Origin: a virus
DNA length: 64,000 bases
Reading direction: 5' to 3' (one strand)
Virus record (IMG/VR): IMGVR_UViG_3300050016_000100
Coordinates: 1 to 64,000 of that record
The stretch's first letter is position 1, and each line of letters begins with the position of its first letter. The translations under genes and the position numbers were made by a program. Under the pieces are notes generated by a model that saw only the letters and a list, made by a program, of their open reading frames with translations, made no database searches and was not told the DNA's origin. Shown here piece by piece: positions 22,544 through 30,404 of the stretch.

Positions 22544-23289
22544 CGCGGGATCGCCTCCTTCGCGACGTCGGCCGGTTTGCGCTTCCCGCCGAGCATCGAG
22601 CGGACCTTCTCGACGAGCTGCTTCAGGTCGTAGTCGAAGCGCTCGATCTCGCTCTCGATCTGCTTGATAAAGGCATCGTCGCGCGCGACGGTAAAGACGA
22701 GGGCGCCCGGCATCCCGCGGTAGAAGATCACGAGGTCGACCTCCTCGAGCTCGGCGACGAGCATCGTCCCCTGGACCTGCGCGCGGTGCTCGGGAGGAAT
22801 CCCACCGCGCATGAGCTGCTCGATCATCAGGCGCGGAATCTGCGTCTTGATCTCGAGGCCCTTGGCTCTCTTCGTGAAGTCGTTGACGACGAAGCCGTCC
22901 GGCGACGCTCCGACGATCTGCCCGCGCGGGAGCTTGTTACGAACGAAGCCGACCCGCTCGACCTCGACGCCTCGGGTGAACGCGTAGTGTTCCCGCGCCT
23001 CGGCCTCCATTATCTTGCCGCGCTCCATCGCGGGGCCGGACCAATTCTCGGCCGGCTCGCCGGTCAAGAGTTCGCCCGCGAGGTCGTAGAGGAGTTTGCG
23101 CCGGGTCAGGCTCTCGCCCCCGTCCTTCCCGGACGCCATGATCGTCCCGAAGTTCGAGGCGGTCGGGAGGCCGAGCCGGAGTTTTATCCATTCCTCAGAG
23201 CCTTGTTCGCAATAGAAAATCTCAGGCGAACTCTTCGTAGAGTTCTTTGCGTTTGGCCGCATAGATGAGGCGAGCTTCTTCTCGATCAC
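22540..23289 (-). CDS. YqaJ-type (lambda Exo-like) exonuclease
   Basis: 249 aa. Contains the family landmarks: GSEEWIKLRLGLPTASNFG near residue 30, GKIMEAEAREHYAF, GASPDGFV and KGLEIKTQIP, where Asp, Glu and Lys make the PD-(D/E)xK nuclease site, and the later VQGTMLVAELEEVDLVIFY. This enzyme resects double-stranded DNA 5' to 3' and hands the 3' tail to the annealing protein encoded just upstream (4-bp overlap). Confidence 0.85.
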   Translation of the reverse strand: MIEKKLASSMRPNAKNSTKSSPEIFYCEQGSEEWIKLRLGLPTASNFGTIMASGKDGGESLTRRKLLYDLAGELLTGEPAENWSGPAMERGKIMEAEAREHYAFTRGVEVERVGFVRNKLPRGQIVGASPDGFVVNDFTKRAKGLEIKTQIPRLMIEQLMRGGIPPEHRAQVQGTMLVAELEEVDLVIFYRGMPGALVFTVARDDAFIKQIESEIERFDYDLKQLVEKVRSMLGGKRKPADVAKEAIPR

Positions 23290-24188
23290 TTCTTCGCCTC
23301 CGGCGCCTTCGCGCGTGCGGCAGCGTTCGCCTCGTAGCTCCGGATCGCCGCGACCGTCTCATCGAACCGCCCGCGCGGTAGTTTCGCGAGGCCGTCGATC
23401 TCCGGGTGGCCCTTCGGGCGCGTCTTGTTCATGTGGACGACGAGCCGATCCTTCGGGCAGCCGGCAGCGTCGGCGAGCGCGATGATCTGCTCTAGCTCGT
23501 CTTGCAGGAGCGGGTCGCCAAGGACGACCGGACGCCCGCTCTTCTTCCCGTCGTCATCTTCGCCCTTGGTGACGATATTGAGGACCGCGCAAGCGGTGTG
23601 CCGTTTCGCGTAGCTGACGGACGATGCCCATGCCTGGGCGTTGTTCTTGCTTCCGGTCGTATCGGCACCGAGGTCGAAGTAGCAGGATTCGTCGGTGTGG
23701 CCGTGGCCGATCAGAATGGCAGTGACGCGGACGCGACCATCGGGTGCGGTCCCGATCCGATGCCGAAGGCCAAAGCCGTACTTGTGCAGTATCGGCTTGA
23801 TCACCGGCATCATAATTTCCCATTTCGCATACGGGGTGTCCTGCGACACTTCGCCTGTCCGCTTGCCCGTCGCGTCCTTCTCCCGGACAACAATCGCTCC
23901 GCTTTTCGTGACGACCGGGAGCTCCGGTTGCATTTCGATCATCGCGTGATCGAACGCATCGCGCGCGGCGCGGTTAAGTACCCGCTCTTGGAAGTCAAGG
24001 ATCGGACCAAGGGTCGCTGCTGCTGCCGGGTTAACCGCAAGCCGCTCAACCATCGCAAGGAAGTCTCCGCCGAACCGGACCATCGCTATCCGATCAGGTG
24101 GAAGCGTCGCGACCTCCTGCTTAGCGACCGGTGGGCTTTCGAATAACCAGTCCTCGTCCACCTTCTCATTCACCTGCACCTTCGTCAT
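23286..24188 (-). CDS. ERF-family single-strand annealing protein
   Basis: 300 aa. The central domain has DTPYAKWEIMMPVIKPILHKYG, strands with ILIGHGHTDESCYF and the family hallmark SYAKRHTACAVLNIVT followed by GEDDDG. ERF proteins anneal complementary single strands in phage recombination. C-terminal region is a separate helical part (LADAAGCPKDRLVVH). Works as a pair with the YqaJ exonuclease. Confidence 0.85.
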   Translation of the reverse strand: MTKVQVNEKVDEDWLFESPPVAKQEVATLPPDRIAMVRFGGDFLAMVERLAVNPAAAATLGPILDFQERVLNRAARDAFDHAMIEMQPELPVVTKSGAIVVREKDATGKRTGEVSQDTPYAKWEIMMPVIKPILHKYGFGLRHRIGTAPDGRVRVTAILIGHGHTDESCYFDLGADTTGSKNNAQAWASSVSYAKRHTACAVLNIVTKGEDDDGKKSGRPVVLGDPLLQDELEQIIALADAAGCPKDRLVVHMNKTRPKGHPEIDGLAKLPRGRFDETVAAIRSYEANAAARAKAPEAKK

Positions 24189-24208
24189 GATATTCTCCCT
24201 GGGTTAAA

Positions 24209-24517
24209 TTATTCTTCGACCTCGGCCATCGGCCATCGATCGGCCGAGAAAGTAAACTTCGCGTCGATGCTCGGACCCTTTCGGTCGCCATTGAGTGGTG
24301 GCGCACCGTTCGCATCGATGAAGGCTGCGAGTGGCGCCACTTGGGTCGCCCGGACATAGCCGATGTGCTTGCTCTGCGCCCATATTTGAACCGCGTTCCG
24401 GTCGAACTTGTTCGACGGCTCGCGGATCAGCGTCAGTGGCTCGCCCTTCGGTAGCGATGCGACCAAGGCTTCGCTGCCGCGGTGTTTCATGCCGACGATC
24501 GAGTAGAGGCCTTTCAT
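24209..24517 (-). CDS. HIRAN-domain protein
   Basis: 102 aa from ATG 24517 with AAAGGGGAT upstream. The whole protein is a HIRAN domain: LTLIREPSNKFDRNAVQIW then IGYVRATQVAPLAAFID. HIRAN domains bind DNA ends or stalled-fork structures, consistent with its place in the recombination block. Confidence 0.75.
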   Translation of the reverse strand: MKGLYSIVGMKHRGSEALVASLPKGEPLTLIREPSNKFDRNAVQIWAQSKHIGYVRATQVAPLAAFIDANGAPPLNGDRKGPSIDAKFTFSADRWPMAEVEE

Positions 24518-24519
24518 CT

Positions 24520-24942
24520 TTATCCCCTTTGATGTCCTCTCGGCGGCTTGAATGTTGCAATCGGCAATGACTCAGCTCGTTCTTTTATGCTCGCGACCTC
24601 TACAAGCGTACGGCGGCCGGATTTTTTAGCTTTAAGGACGCCGCGACGTAAAAGGTCTTCGATGGTCCAGGTAGACTCGCTCGTATAACGCGCTGCGTTT
24701 TCTATGCTAAGGAACGCAGGCTCAAGTTGTTCACCACTGAGGGCTTCGGCGATATGCTCGCAAAGTCCGTATAGCAGTGTCGGGTGAATGTAGGTCTCGT
24801 TCGACGCGCCGAGCGTTTTCCCGATGATCTCCTGCGCTTTGCTCCATTGACCGGAGCTAATCGCGCTCGTCTTGATCGGCAGGTTACCGTCGACGATCTT
24901 CCGGGCGACCTCAAGATATTCCTTGTTGGTCACGGTTTTCAT
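24520..24942 (-). CDS. Protein with excisionase-like helix-turn-helix
   Basis: 140 aa. Residues 85-130 (FLSIENAARYTSESTWTIED, then LKAKKSGRRTLVEVASI) match the MerR/excisionase-type HTH_17 pattern. The N-terminal half is helical and unrecognised. Could regulate the early operon or help recombination; no integrase is present in the window, so a true excisionase role is unsupported. Confidence 0.55.
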   Translation of the reverse strand: MKTVTNKEYLEVARKIVDGNLPIKTSAISSGQWSKAQEIIGKTLGASNETYIHPTLLYGLCEHIAEALSGEQLEPAFLSIENAARYTSESTWTIEDLLRRGVLKAKKSGRRTLVEVASIKERAESLPIATFKPPRGHQRG

Positions 24943-25856
24943 CGGACGACCGACTTCGGCTTCTTGCCGATGCTCGCCCCGGCCATCTGGACGGTATAGC
25001 CGTTATTTTTCGCCCAACCGCGTACCGCCTTCTCGATGGCGTCGAGGGAGAAGTACGGGCCGAGCGTCACGAAGTCGAGCTTCGTCCGATCCTCGACGAG
25101 CGCGTATGGCTCCGTCGTCATCGTTGATAGCGTGCCGTCGCTCCCGCGCTGGCGCATTAAATCGGCCGGCTTCGCGAGCGTGTCGATATGGGCGGTCTGT
25201 GCGGCGCCGGCGGCGACATCGGCATGGGCCGACGCGGCAGATGCCTTAACTTCCTGGGCTTCGGCGGCGGCGGTCTTCTCCTCGATCTTCGCCGGCGCCC
25301 GTGCCCGCTCGGCTTCCTGGCGCCGCGCCTCGGCGGCGGCCAGTTCCTCAGCCTCCTTCTTACGAGCGATCTCGGCCTCGCGTTCCGCGGCCGCGGCGAT
25401 CCGATTCAGCTCAGCTTGCTTCTCTGCAAGGATGCGATTGTCGTAGTCCGTGAGCCTGGCGTTCAGTATGTCGGCAGCGCCGGGCTTGTTCGTCTTGACG
25501 CGCCGCGCCAGTTTGTCGATCGGACCGAAGAAAGTTTGATCAACGGCTTGGCCGCCGCGATAATACGCCATCTTTTCCTTCTCGTGGAACGCGGTGAGAG
25601 CCTTGGCGTGATCGCGGATTCGTTTGATCAGGCTGGTGTACTTGCCTTTGGTTTCATCGCTGTCGATCTGCTCCGGCAGCGCGCGCGCTTCGTCGAGAAG
25701 CGTGGTGGTGAGCGCGAGTGAATCTTTGAACTCGTCGCTCAAGTATTCGGTAACCACCTGCGCGAAGTCGCCCTCCTGTTCGGCGATTAGCTTCGGAAGC
25801 GGCGGTTGATTATGCCCCATCGGCGGCGGGGCGACGGTCTCAGTTTTTGCGTCCAT
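24939..25856 (-). CDS. Coiled-coil protein of the recombination block
   Basis: Start at ATG 25856 (MDAKTETVAPPPMGHNQPP), with AGGGAGAGACCG upstream; the frame extends further only as shadow. 305 aa. Long Ala/Glu/Arg coiled coil at about residues 130-215 and a compact C-terminal domain (TKLDFVTLGPYFSLDAIEKAV). The MGHNQPP motif recurs in alphaproteobacterial phage proteins. Function unknown; probably a DNA-recombination accessory. Confidence 0.55.
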   Translation of the reverse strand: MDAKTETVAPPPMGHNQPPLPKLIAEQEGDFAQVVTEYLSDEFKDSLALTTTLLDEARALPEQIDSDETKGKYTSLIKRIRDHAKALTAFHEKEKMAYYRGGQAVDQTFFGPIDKLARRVKTNKPGAADILNARLTDYDNRILAEKQAELNRIAAAAEREAEIARKKEAEELAAAEARRQEAERARAPAKIEEKTAAAEAQEVKASAASAHADVAAGAAQTAHIDTLAKPADLMRQRGSDGTLSTMTTEPYALVEDRTKLDFVTLGPYFSLDAIEKAVRGWAKNNGYTVQMAGASIGKKPKSVVR

Positions 25857-26022
25857 CGGTCTCTCCCTTGATGATCTTGATCGCCTTGTTGTAACCCTCG
25901 ATCTCGCCTTCGCCGCGAGCGATCTCAAGCATCCCGGCGAGCAGGTCGATCGCGACGCCCGTCGAGCCGCCGCGTATGTAGTCGATGTTGTCCTTCGCGC
26001 GCTGCTGCGCCCAGTCGCTCAT
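25840..26022 (-). CDS. Small helical protein
   Basis: 60 aa, MSDWAQQRAKDNIDYIRGGS, then helical with GEGEIEGYNKAIKIIKGE. Overlaps the following gene's start region and the HNH gene's end by 4 bp. Function unknown. Confidence 0.5.
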   Translation of the reverse strand: MSDWAQQRAKDNIDYIRGGSTGVAIDLLAGMLEIARGEGEIEGYNKAIKIIKGETDGRKN

Positions 26023-26597
26023 CGGTTTTCTCCTTCGTTAAAAGCAGCCGAGGACGCGAGACCGGTCCCGGCCGCTTCCCCCACGTTGGGGCTATCGCGA
26101 AAGCCGCGCTTGAACTCGCGCAGCCTGATCTTCTCCGGCGCCGACAGGTGGCCGGCCTCGGTGTTGCAAAGGACGCAAGCGAGGAAGATGTTCGAGATGT
26201 GGTTCGGGCCGCCGTGAGCCTGCGCGATCAGATGCTCGCGCGTCCGCGCTTCGGGCGTTCGGAACGCCATCCCGCAATAGAAGCACTCGTCGCCGTCGCG
26301 AGCGATCAGCGTCTCGATCACGGGTGGGTTGCGCTTATTGCGCTGAAGGAAGGCATCGGGCGGCCGCTGCACAGCGAGCCGGAAGTCAGGGTCGTTCTTC
26401 TTGAACGCTTCCCACGCCGCCTGCGCCTGCCCGGTGAACGTCCGCTGACCCGTCAGCTTTTGATAAATGATGGACGTCACGCCGCCGCCCTTGAAGCGGA
26501 CGACCTCCCACTCGTTCGTCGTGACGAGAAGCTCGGCTCCCCGGCCGACGAGCCACGCCTTGAAATTGTCGACCTCGTCGCGCTTGCGAGACTTCAC
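26019..26597 (-). CDS. HNH endonuclease
   Basis: 192 aa from GTG 26597, overlapping the previous stop. The C-terminal HNH site is complete: GDECFYCGMAFRTPEART, REHLIAQAHGGPNHISN and LACVLCNTEAG, giving the two zinc Cys pairs and the His-Asn catalytic residues. The N-terminal 90 residues form a separate beta/alpha part (FKAWLVGRGAELLVTTNEWE). Its place near the early promoter could serve host DNA attack or recombination. Confidence 0.75.
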   Translation of the reverse strand: MKSRKRDEVDNFKAWLVGRGAELLVTTNEWEVVRFKGGGVTSIIYQKLTGQRTFTGQAQAAWEAFKKNDPDFRLAVQRPPDAFLQRNKRNPPVIETLIARDGDECFYCGMAFRTPEARTREHLIAQAHGGPNHISNIFLACVLCNTEAGHLSAPEKIRLREFKRGFRDSPNVGEAAGTGLASSAAFNEGENR

Positions 26598-26749
26598 AGG
26601 ATGCTACCGTGCAGGAGAAGGTGGATCGCTGCGAACAGTGACGCGCTCGCCAACGCGAGGCAGACCAGCAAGACCACGGTCTGCCGGTCCTCCGGCTTGA
26701 CGCGCCGGAGAGGATTAAATCCATAAGGTGTGTCGGGAGTCAGGTTCAT
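26594..26749 (-). CDS. Tiny membrane protein, first gene of leftward operon
   Basis: 51 aa from ATG 26749, GGGGCGG upstream. MNLTPDTPYGFNPLRRVKPE then one transmembrane helix (VVLLVCLALASASLFAAIHLLL). Its stop overlaps the GTG of the HNH gene, which supports translation. Function unknown. Confidence 0.5.
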   Translation of the reverse strand: MNLTPDTPYGFNPLRRVKPEDRQTVVLLVCLALASASLFAAIHLLLHGSIL

Positions 26750-26888
26750 CGTCCGCCCCTATACGATTCGGTTGCGACGCCCGATCAATATAGTCGACTT
26801 TTCTCCCCACGGGAAGGCCCTGCGCGGGTAACCGGGGATAAGTTGCCCTTGTGCAACACCCGCCACGTCTGCTATTTAGGCGACCGCC
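26750..26888. promoter_or_regulatory. Divergent control region with operator-like palindrome
   Basis: All genes to the left read leftward and all to the right read rightward from here. GTTGCCCTTGTGCAAC at 26842-26857 is a palindrome (GTTGC...GCAAC), a likely operator for the regulator at 26889. A rightward promoter candidate is TTGTGC, 18 bp, TATTTA; a leftward one is TTCCCG, 17 bp, TATATT. The promoter calls are weak. Confidence 0.5.
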
Positions 26889-27173
26889 ATGTTCGAGAAG
26901 GTGTGCCGAGAGAACCTGATAAAGCTCGCCGACGGCTTCGCCGCGGCGACCGGCCTCTCGCTCTCGACGGTCGGCCGGAGATTCCACGGCAACCAGGCCT
27001 TCTTCACGGAGTTCAAGCGCGGCGAGTGCTCCCTGACCGTCTCGAAGTACGACGAGATGGTCGAGACCTTCCGGGCAGAATGGCCGAAGGACGCCCATTG
27101 GCCGTTCCTCCGGCCCGCGATGATCTCCCGCCCGAAGGGTAAAAAGTCGCTGGATAACAACTCTCGCCGCTAG
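26889..27173 (+). CDS. Putative phage repressor/Cro-type regulator
   Basis: 94 aa. LIKLADGFAAATGLSLSTVGRRFHG is a convincing helix-turn-helix at residues 10-35, and the C-terminus is basic (RPKGKKSLDNNSRR). It is the first rightward gene beyond the palindrome, the usual place for a Cro- or repressor-like protein that controls both divergent operons. No peptidase-type cleavage domain, so not a LexA-type repressor. Confidence 0.6.
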   Translation: MFEKVCRENLIKLADGFAAATGLSLSTVGRRFHGNQAFFTEFKRGECSLTVSKYDEMVETFRAEWPKDAHWPFLRPAMISRPKGKKSLDNNSRR

Positions 27174-27207
27174 TGCGGATTTCCCGAATCGCTTAAATCT
27201 TCGCTCC

Positions 27208-27423
27208 ATGAGCGACCCGTTCTACGACCGCGACGATCAGGTGACCTTCATCCAGGTCCCCCTCGACGACGCTACCTTCGCGTGGGTCATCGAGCTCGCG
27301 GAGCTTTGCCACGTCGAGCCGAGGCTCGTCATCGCGGCGATCCTTCGCGACGTCCGCGTCGACGATCAGACCGAGCACATGAACGAGCCGAGGCGGAGCG
27401 GCGGCGGGATACCGTTGCATTGA
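27208..27423 (+). CDS. Small hypothetical protein
   Basis: 71 aa from ATG 27208. Acidic strand (QVTFIQVPLDDATFAWVIEL) and a helical LCHVEPRLVIAAILRDVR that could be a helix-turn-helix-like pair. Role unknown; lies between the regulator and the replication genes. Confidence 0.45.
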   Translation: MSDPFYDRDDQVTFIQVPLDDATFAWVIELAELCHVEPRLVIAAILRDVRVDDQTEHMNEPRRSGGGIPLH

Positions 27424-27445
27424 TCCACAACAGAGAAGACGAACG

Positions 27446-27913
27446 ATGTCGAAGAACCGGAAGAAGGCGAAGAGCGGAAAGGCGGCACCGAAGCAGGAGC
27501 CGGTCAAGTCGTCGGAGGTCACGCAGCAGATCAGCGCCCGGAAGCTCTGTTCTCTGCTGGCGACAGCGCGCTCGACCTACAAGGACGTCCGCGAGATCGC
27601 CGGCGCGTTCGGCGCCGAGGTCAAGAACGCGGCCGAGCACGAGCATCTGAACAAGAAGGCGTTCAGCATGGTCAAGACGCTAGACCGGATGGAACCGGAG
27701 AAGCTCGCCGACACGCTCGACTCGCTCGACTATTACCTCGACGTCTCCGGTCTGCGGAAGCGGGCCTCACAGGTCCAACGCCTGCCGATGGGCGGCGGCG
27801 ATGAGGCGGCCGAGGAAGAACACGACACCGAGCCGGCGCGCGAGGGCGCGAAGGCCGGTAACGGTCATGCGGACAAACCGATGCCGGCGCCCGTCGGCGC
27901 GAGCGCAGACTGA
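27446..27913 (+). CDS. Helical conserved phage protein
   Basis: 155 aa. Basic N-terminus, helical core about residues 27-110 (ISARKLCSLLATARSTYKDV, LDSLDYYLDVSGLRKRA), acidic Ala/Glu/Pro tail. Helical arrangement resembles small nucleoid-type proteins, but no family is certain. Next gene is a nuclease-fold protein 4 bp downstream. Confidence 0.45.
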   Translation: MSKNRKKAKSGKAAPKQEPVKSSEVTQQISARKLCSLLATARSTYKDVREIAGAFGAEVKNAAEHEHLNKKAFSMVKTLDRMEPEKLADTLDSLDYYLDVSGLRKRASQVQRLPMGGGDEAAEEEHDTEPAREGAKAGNGHADKPMPAPVGASAD

Positions 27914-27916
27914 TCG

Positions 27917-28348
27917 GTGCGGTGGACGGCGAAGCAGCTAGCCGAGCACGACGCGCGGCGGGGGATCAAACGGCCTCCCGCAGCGCCCGCGTCGAAGACG
28001 CCTGGTCACGCCCGGCTCGCGCTCGGGCGCCTCCCGACCGGGACGATGAACAAGACCGAGGCGGCCTACGACGCCCGCCTCCGGGAGCTCACCCACGCCG
28101 GCGAGGTCCTCTGGCACAAGTTCGAGGGGATCAAGCTCCGGCTCGCGGATAATACGTTCTACACTTGCGACTTCGCCGTCCTGCCGAGGTCGGGAATCCT
28201 TGAGCTGCATGAAGTGAAAGGCGGCTTCTGGACGGACGACGCACGGGTAAAGATTAAGGTCGCGGCGGCGCTCTATCCGTTCAAGTTCATCGCGGTTAAG
28301 GTCAGGGCGAAGAAGCGCGGCGGCGGCTGGGAGACGGAGGAGTTCTGA
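27917..28348 (+). CDS. DUF1064-like (PD-(D/E)xK fold) endonuclease
   Basis: 143 aa from GTG 27917. TEAAYDARLRELTHAGEVLWH then FYTCDFAVL and ELHEVKGGFWTDDARVKIK give the Asp and Glu-x-Lys of a PD-(D/E)xK site; this is the DUF1064 family of phage nucleases found in replication regions. Possibly a Holliday-junction or debranching enzyme; that is inference. Confidence 0.65.
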   Translation: MRWTAKQLAEHDARRGIKRPPAAPASKTPGHARLALGRLPTGTMNKTEAAYDARLRELTHAGEVLWHKFEGIKLRLADNTFYTCDFAVLPRSGILELHEVKGGFWTDDARVKIKVAAALYPFKFIAVKVRAKKRGGGWETEEF

Positions 28349-29670
28349 TGAAGGGCCTGCGCTCGATCCGCCCCCTCCCGCGCGATTCGCTCCGCGGCAT
28401 CGAGTTCGCGAAGGTCGGGAAGAAACTCCCGAAGTTCGAGATCATCGACCCGGAGTCGATCTACGTCGAGGATTCCTACCAGCGCGCGATCATGAAGACC
28501 GGGCAATCCCTGATCCGGAAGATTTGTGAGAACTTCGACTGGAGCCACTACAAACCGCCGGTCTGCGTCCGCGTGAAGGAAAGCGGCAACGTTCTCGTTT
28601 GCATCGACGGCCAGCACACCGCGACGGCCAGCGCGTGCCACCCCGACATCGAGAAGATCCCGGTCATGGTCGTCGACGCTGCCGACGTCCCGAAACGCGC
28701 GGCCGCCTTCGTCGGGCACAACAAGGACCGGATCGGGCTGACGACGGTGATGATCTACCACGCCGAGCTCGCCGCGCAGGACCCGGACGCGGTCGTCATC
28801 GATCGCGCGCTGCGCGCGACCGGAGCGTCGATCCCGAAGCGCGCGATCTCGACTTCTGGGAAGGAAAAGCACCCGGTCGGCGTGACGATGTCGATCGGCG
28901 CGATCCGCGCGATCGCGAAGCGGCAGGGCCAGGACGCGCTCGAGCGCGTCCTTCGGCTCATGGTCGCGGTCGGGCGAGGACCGATCAAGTCGGTCGAGAT
29001 TACGGCGGCGGCGTTGATCTTCGCGATCTACCCGCCGCCGATCGACGACAAGCTCCGCAAAATCATCATGCGGAAAACGGCGGAGGAGTGGACTGCCTTA
29101 GGCTACGCCGAATCCGTCGCAAGCGGAAAGGCGATCGCCGTCGCCGTCGCGGCGATGTGGTGCCGCGAGCTCGGCGTCGAAGCTCCGGACCCGGGCGTGA
29201 AGGGCAACGCGACGGACCACGCCCGGCTGATCGTCGGACAGGCGCAGAAGAAGATCGCCCCCGCGCCGAAGCCGATTCCGCCGCCGCCAGCACCAGCGGC
29301 GAAAGGTAACAATCCCGCGCCTAAAGGTTACAATCCGCCCGTCTCGGCGGCCGCTCCGGCACCGGCGGCGCCGCAGCTCATCGAGCGGAACGGCGTCAAG
29401 GTCGACCTCGAGCTCGGCGCTATCTTCCACCGGAAGAAGGCCGCACGCCTCTCGGACGAAGGCGCTACCCTGGTCGGTGCGCTCGCGCGCGTTATGCCGG
29501 CGATGCTAGTCAACGACGACCTGGCGCGGAAGGTCTGGGGCAGCGCGATCGACTCGACTAACCGGATCGACGAGCTCGTTAAGCAAGTCGCCCCCGCGCT
29601 CGCGTCTGTTGACTTAAAAGTCAACACCGTCCCGAAGCTCGGCCGGACCCTCGCGGCGGTCGGGGGATAG
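28348..29670 (+). CDS. ParB/sulfiredoxin-fold protein (DUF6551-like)
   Basis: 440 aa, start overlapping the previous stop by 1 bp. Residues about 30-135 show a ParB-like N-terminal fold: IDPESIYVEDSYQRAI, then VCIDGQHTATAS, the conserved substrate-binding loop. Residues 170-270 are helical; a Pro/Ala linker (about 305-340) leads to a C-terminal winged-helix-like domain. ParB-fold phage proteins bind DNA or cut nucleotides; the exact role is unknown. It is not a clear match to canonical plasmid ParB. Confidence 0.55.
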   Translation: MKGLRSIRPLPRDSLRGIEFAKVGKKLPKFEIIDPESIYVEDSYQRAIMKTGQSLIRKICENFDWSHYKPPVCVRVKESGNVLVCIDGQHTATASACHPDIEKIPVMVVDAADVPKRAAAFVGHNKDRIGLTTVMIYHAELAAQDPDAVVIDRALRATGASIPKRAISTSGKEKHPVGVTMSIGAIRAIAKRQGQDALERVLRLMVAVGRGPIKSVEITAAALIFAIYPPPIDDKLRKIIMRKTAEEWTALGYAESVASGKAIAVAVAAMWCRELGVEAPDPGVKGNATDHARLIVGQAQKKIAPAPKPIPPPPAPAAKGNNPAPKGYNPPVSAAAPAPAAPQLIERNGVKVDLELGAIFHRKKAARLSDEGATLVGALARVMPAMLVNDDLARKVWGSAIDSTNRIDELVKQVAPALASVDLKVNTVPKLGRTLAAVGG

Positions 29671-29738
29671 CGGGGACATTGGCTGGACCGGCTCCCCGAT
29701 CCGACGCTAGGCTCGGTCGGTCGAATCGGGACCCCTTC

Positions 29739-30404
29739 ATGCAAGAGCTATTTCGAGGTGCGCGGCGCGGTCACTTCGCTTGCATAGCAATCGACGATGA
29801 TTCGGCTATGCTCGAACGCGGAACGGCGGCCGAGCACATCGTCTGCGCTGATTTGCTCCTGCGGCGTTATCGGGCCTATTTGGCCGGACATGGGCTTCCC
29901 TATGACGTCGTCGCGGATTGCTTCGGCCGCCTTTCCAGGATTCAGGTAAAGGGAACGCTCCAGCCGAAGAACGTCAGCGCGAAAGGTCGCGCTCCTCGGC
30001 TCGCTTATAGCTGGAACATTAGGAAGCGCGGGAAACTTCGGGCACGGAGACTGACCAATGATCAGTGCGACGTTATTGCGCTGGTGGCACTAGACATCCG
30101 CGCGGTTGCCTATTTCCCGGTCGCAGTCTGTAAGCAGACTGTTCAGCTTTTAGCTCCTGGCGGTCGACGCGCGCGAAGTGGCCGGCGTGGATTTTTGGGT
30201 GATGTCAGTCAATACCCGCCCGAACCCGCGATCCGTCAGCGCCACGGGTTTTATAAACTGGCGCCGCTCCCTCTCGAATGTCCCCACGGTCATAAATGGA
30301 CGAAGCGAAACACGATTCAGCAAAAGGGTAGCGGGCGATCATGCCGTGAATGTCTTCGAGCATCGGCACTTCGCCGTTCGCATCGGAGATCAAAAGGTGA
30401 CTGA
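29739..30404 (+). CDS. PDDEXK_5-like endonuclease with MT-A70-like N-terminus and zinc tail
   Basis: Start at ATG 29739 (GGGGA upstream). Residues 1-21, MQELFRGARRGHFACIAID, resemble the first 21 residues of the MT-A70 methyltransferase encoded next door (DLFRGAKKHHYGCIAVD). Residues 25-145 look like PDDEXK_5 nucleases (GTAAEHIVCADLLLRR, then RIQVKGT). The end has CPHGHKWTKRNTI and SCRECLR, a zinc segment known from HNH homing enzymes. This may be a mobile nuclease that landed in the methyltransferase gene. Ends inside the start of the methyltransferase gene. Confidence 0.55.
   Translation: MQELFRGARRGHFACIAIDDDSAMLERGTAAEHIVCADLLLRRYRAYLAGHGLPYDVVADCFGRLSRIQVKGTLQPKNVSAKGRAPRLAYSWNIRKRGKLRARRLTNDQCDVIALVALDIRAVAYFPVAVCKQTVQLLAPGGRRARSGRRGFLGDVSQYPPEPAIRQRHGFYKLAPLPLECPHGHKWTKRNTIQQKGSGRSCRECLRASALRRSHRRSKGD

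Noticed and set aside
28348-29670. Canonical ParB partner for the parS-like site
   Set aside because: The protein has a ParB/sulfiredoxin-like N-terminal fold, but I see no clear canonical ParB CTP-binding motifs or a ParA neighbour, so I do not link it to 4921-4936.
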